A stretch of 7,630 nt of DNA from Anaerolineales bacterium (GTDB taxonomy: Bacteria > Chloroflexota > Anaerolineae > Anaerolineales > UBA6663): NCBI GenBank assembly GCA_016789165.1, contig JAEURL010000232.1:1-7630 (forward strand), read 5' to 3'. The position numbers and the translations under genes were made by a program. How positions within the stretch are numbered: the first letter of the stretch is position 1; every line of letters begins with the position of its first letter. The notes beneath the pieces were generated by a model. The model was given only the letters and a program-made list of their open reading frames with translations. It made no database searches and was not told the DNA's origin. Below, in pieces: positions 6,055 to 7,630 of this stretch.

Positions 6055-7149
6055 ATGATCCCGGCCGCCAACCCACGCGCCGCCTATCACCGCCACCAAG
6101 CCGAGTTCGACGCCGCCTGGCGGCGCGTCATGGACTCCGGCCGCTACATCCTCGGGCCGGAGGTGGAGGCCTTCGAAGCCGAGTTTGCTGACTGGCTGGG
6201 CGTGCGGCATGCGGTGGGCGTGGCCTCCGGCACGGAGGCCCTCTGGCTGGCCCTGCGCGCCACCGGCCTGCGCCCCGGCGCGGAGGTGATCACGTCCTCG
6301 CTCACCGCCAGCGCCACCCTTACCGCCATCGTGGAGGCCGGCCTGCGGCCGGTCTTTGCCGACCTGGACCCGGCCACGCTCACCCTCGACCCGGCCGAGG
6401 TCGAGCGGCGGCTGACGCCGGCCACGCGCGCCCTCGTCCCGGTGCATCTGTATGGCAATCCCGCCGACCTGACAGCGCTCGCGCCGCTGGCGGAGGCCCA
6501 CGGCTTGATCCTCATCGAGGACTGCGCGCAGGCGCACGGCGCCCAGCACGCCGGCCGGCGCGTGGGGACCTTCGGCCGCGCGGCGGCGTGGAGCTTCTAT
6601 CCGACCAAGAATTTAGGGGCGTTTGGCGACGGCGGCCTGGTGACCACCGCTGACGACGAGGTGGTGCGTGAGCTGCGCCTGCTGCGCGAGTATGGCTGGC
6701 GCGAACGCTACCACAGCGCCGTGCACGGCTGGAACTCGCGGCTGGACGAACTGCAGGCCGCGCTGCTGCGCGTGCGGCTGCGCCACCTGGAGGCCGACAA
6801 CGCCCGCCGCCGCGCCATCGCCGCCGCCTACCGCGCCGGCCTGCCGCCGGCTCTGCCGTCCATAGCGGCGCGGCCCGGCGACCTGGGCGTGGAGCACCTC
6901 TTCGTCGTGCGCCACCCGGAGCGTGACCGGCTGCGCGCGGAGCTGCAGCAGGCGGGGGTGGGCACCGCCATTCAATACCCGGTGGCTTGCCACCGGCAGG
7001 CGGCCTACGCCGGTTTCGGCGCCGGCCCCGGCTCGCTGCCCGTCACCGAACGCGCCGCCGCCGAGGTCTTCAGCCTGCCGCTGTTCCCCGAGCTTTCCGA
7101 CAATGATGTGGCGGCCGTCATCGCCGCCGTGGGCGCGCTCCGCTTATAG
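6055..7149 (+). CDS. DegT/DnrJ/EryC1/StrS family PLP-dependent aminotransferase
   Basis: This encodes 364 residues, full length for the family. These enzymes transfer an amino group, usually from glutamate, to keto-sugars bound to a nucleotide, making amino-sugars for polysaccharides, glycans or antibiotics. Visible motifs: SGRYILGPEVEAFEAEFA at 28-45, VGVASGTEALWLALRA (PLP phosphate pocket) at 54-69, and HLYGNPADL at 131-139. LIEDCAQAHGA at 153-163 supplies D156, which contacts the pyridine nitrogen. SFYPTKNLGAFGDGG at 180-194 contains the Schiff-base lysine K185. NSRLDELQAALLRVRL at 227-242 and IQYPVACHRQAAY at 306-318 complete the pattern. The start ATG lies 7 bp after the acetyltransferase stop, with GAGG at 6046-6049 as a modest ribosome-binding site. 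There are no other sugar-nucleotide genes nearby, so the substrate is open. At 3' it converges on the membrane-protein gene with a 15-bp gap. Confidence 0.93.
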   Translation: MIPAANPRAAYHRHQAEFDAAWRRVMDSGRYILGPEVEAFEAEFADWLGVRHAVGVASGTEALWLALRATGLRPGAEVITSSLTASATLTAIVEAGLRPVFADLDPATLTLDPAEVERRLTPATRALVPVHLYGNPADLTALAPLAEAHGLILIEDCAQAHGAQHAGRRVGTFGRAAAWSFYPTKNLGAFGDGGLVTTADDEVVRELRLLREYGWRERYHSAVHGWNSRLDELQAALLRVRLRHLEADNARRRAIAAAYRAGLPPALPSIAARPGDLGVEHLFVVRHPERDRLRAELQQAGVGTAIQYPVACHRQAAYAGFGAGPGSLPVTERAAAEVFSLPLFPELSDNDVAAVIAAVGALRL

Positions 7150-7164
7150 CGGGCCGGCCGCGCC

Positions 7165-7630
7165 TCAGCCCGCCCGCGGCCGAAAGGCGCGGAACAGCAG
7201 GAAGGCCCCGGCCAGGACCAGCGCGGCCGGGAAGACCAGATTGGCCAGCGTCCCAAACGGCGTGGCCAGCAGCGCCCCCATCACCAGCAGCACGCCCGCC
7301 GGCCAGACCGCCCAGCGCTGGCGTCCCGCTGCCGTGGGCGCCAGCCACACCACCAGGAAGGTGGCGCCCAGCCCCAGGAAGAATAGGCCGCCGCTGCGCG
7401 CCCCCTGTGCCTCCGGGCTGAGGGCGGCCAGCGCGCCCAGGGTGGCCAGCACGCCGGCCGGGATCAGGCTCCACCAGTTGAGCCGATCGGCCAGATAGAT
7501 CCCCCAGAACGGCAACGACAGGCCGGCCAAGAAGAACGCCCCGCCCCAGCGGCCCGCGAAGCCCGGCCACAGCTCCCCCAGCAGGATCAAGACCGCCAGG
7601 TCCAAGAGCACCAGGCCCGGGATCAGCGGC
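7165..7630 (-). CDS. Repeat-built multi-pass membrane protein, partial (N-terminus outside window)
   Basis: The minus-strand frame is open from the window edge (first full codon at 7629) to a TGA at 7165-7167, so the gene is cut at its 5' end; a GTG at 7611 is probably internal. About 154 residues are visible with five to seven hydrophobic helices and almost no soluble loops. A unit recurs: a helix with the pattern LIPAGVL followed by a GG-FFL helix. It appears as PLIPGLVL at the start, SLIPAGVLATLGALAAL, AVWPAGVLLVMGALLAT and finally VFPAALVLAGAFLL. Between them, GGAFFLAG and GGLFFLGLG start the partner helices about 51 residues apart. The tail ends in a basic RAFRPRAG. I do not recognise a named family; it resembles repetitive membrane proteins of unknown function. 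Confidence 0.7.
   Translation of the reverse strand, partial: PLIPGLVLLDLAVLILLGELWPGFAGRWGGAFFLAGLSLPFWGIYLADRLNWWSLIPAGVLATLGALAALSPEAQGARSGGLFFLGLGATFLVVWLAPTAAGRQRWAVWPAGVLLVMGALLATPFGTLANLVFPAALVLAGAFLLFRAFRPRAG

Noticed and set aside
5358..6549. Overlapping minus-strand open frames opposite the acetyltransferase and aminotransferase genes
   Set aside because: Both sense genes show complete family motifs. The antisense products are Gly/Arg/Ala-rich with no recognisable domain.
7150..7164. GC-rich self-complementary sequence between the convergent aminotransferase and membrane-protein genes as a terminator
   Set aside because: It contains one of the many GGCCGGCC copies but has no loop of suitable size and no T-run on either strand.

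Overview
This 7.6 kb window is GC-rich (roughly two-thirds or more G+C by eye), almost fully coding, and looks like ordinary bacterial chromosome. No tRNA, rRNA, CRISPR array, insertion sequence or phage gene is visible. The protein set points by inference to Chloroflexota, probably an Anaerolineae- or Caldilineae-like lineage. It includes a secreted Peptidase_MA-type metalloprotease with a C-terminal anchor, a membrane FecR-like protein, a small two-helix membrane protein ending in a double zinc ribbon, and a repetitive multi-pass membrane protein. Clear Shine-Dalgarno sequences are scarce, and several genes begin directly behind a -10-like hexamer. I cannot confirm the taxonomy without a search.

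Layout. On the + strand, 1-312 is the 3' end of a HEAT-repeat gene. It overlaps by 4 bp an AEC-family (auxin efflux carrier-like) transporter at 309-1244. A short AT-richer gap (1245-1309) carries inverted repeats and a -10-like box, followed by a secreted, anchored HELTH metallopeptidase (1310-2551). A -10-like TATAAT overlaps that gene's stop codon and sits against a 10-bp terminator-like hairpin. Then comes an acylphosphatase (2593-2877), followed 2 bp later by a FecR-like surface protein with a C-terminal jelly-roll-like region (2880-4133). radC (4136-4831, - strand) converges on it with a 2-bp gap. A 113-bp divergent promoter region separates radC from a tightly packed + strand trio: zinc-ribbon membrane protein (4945-5427), RimJ/RimL-type acetyltransferase (5427-6047) and DegT/DnrJ/EryC1-type aminotransferase (6055-7149). 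The window ends in a partial - strand gene (7165-7630) for a repeat-built membrane protein.

How the parts relate. The genes form small operons of unrelated housekeeping or accessory functions; I see no single pathway. Two adjacent units encode exported, membrane-anchored proteins (the peptidase and the FecR-like protein), which suggests cell-envelope work. The zinc-ribbon/acetyltransferase/aminotransferase trio is probably co-transcribed from a good TTGGGA-17 bp-TATAAT promoter.

I found no convincing undescribed system. The best leads are leaderless or near-leaderless promoters, the promoter/terminator overlap ahead of the acylphosphatase, the FecR-like fusion protein, the repeat architecture of the last gene, and an excess of the 8-bp palindrome GGCCGGCC.
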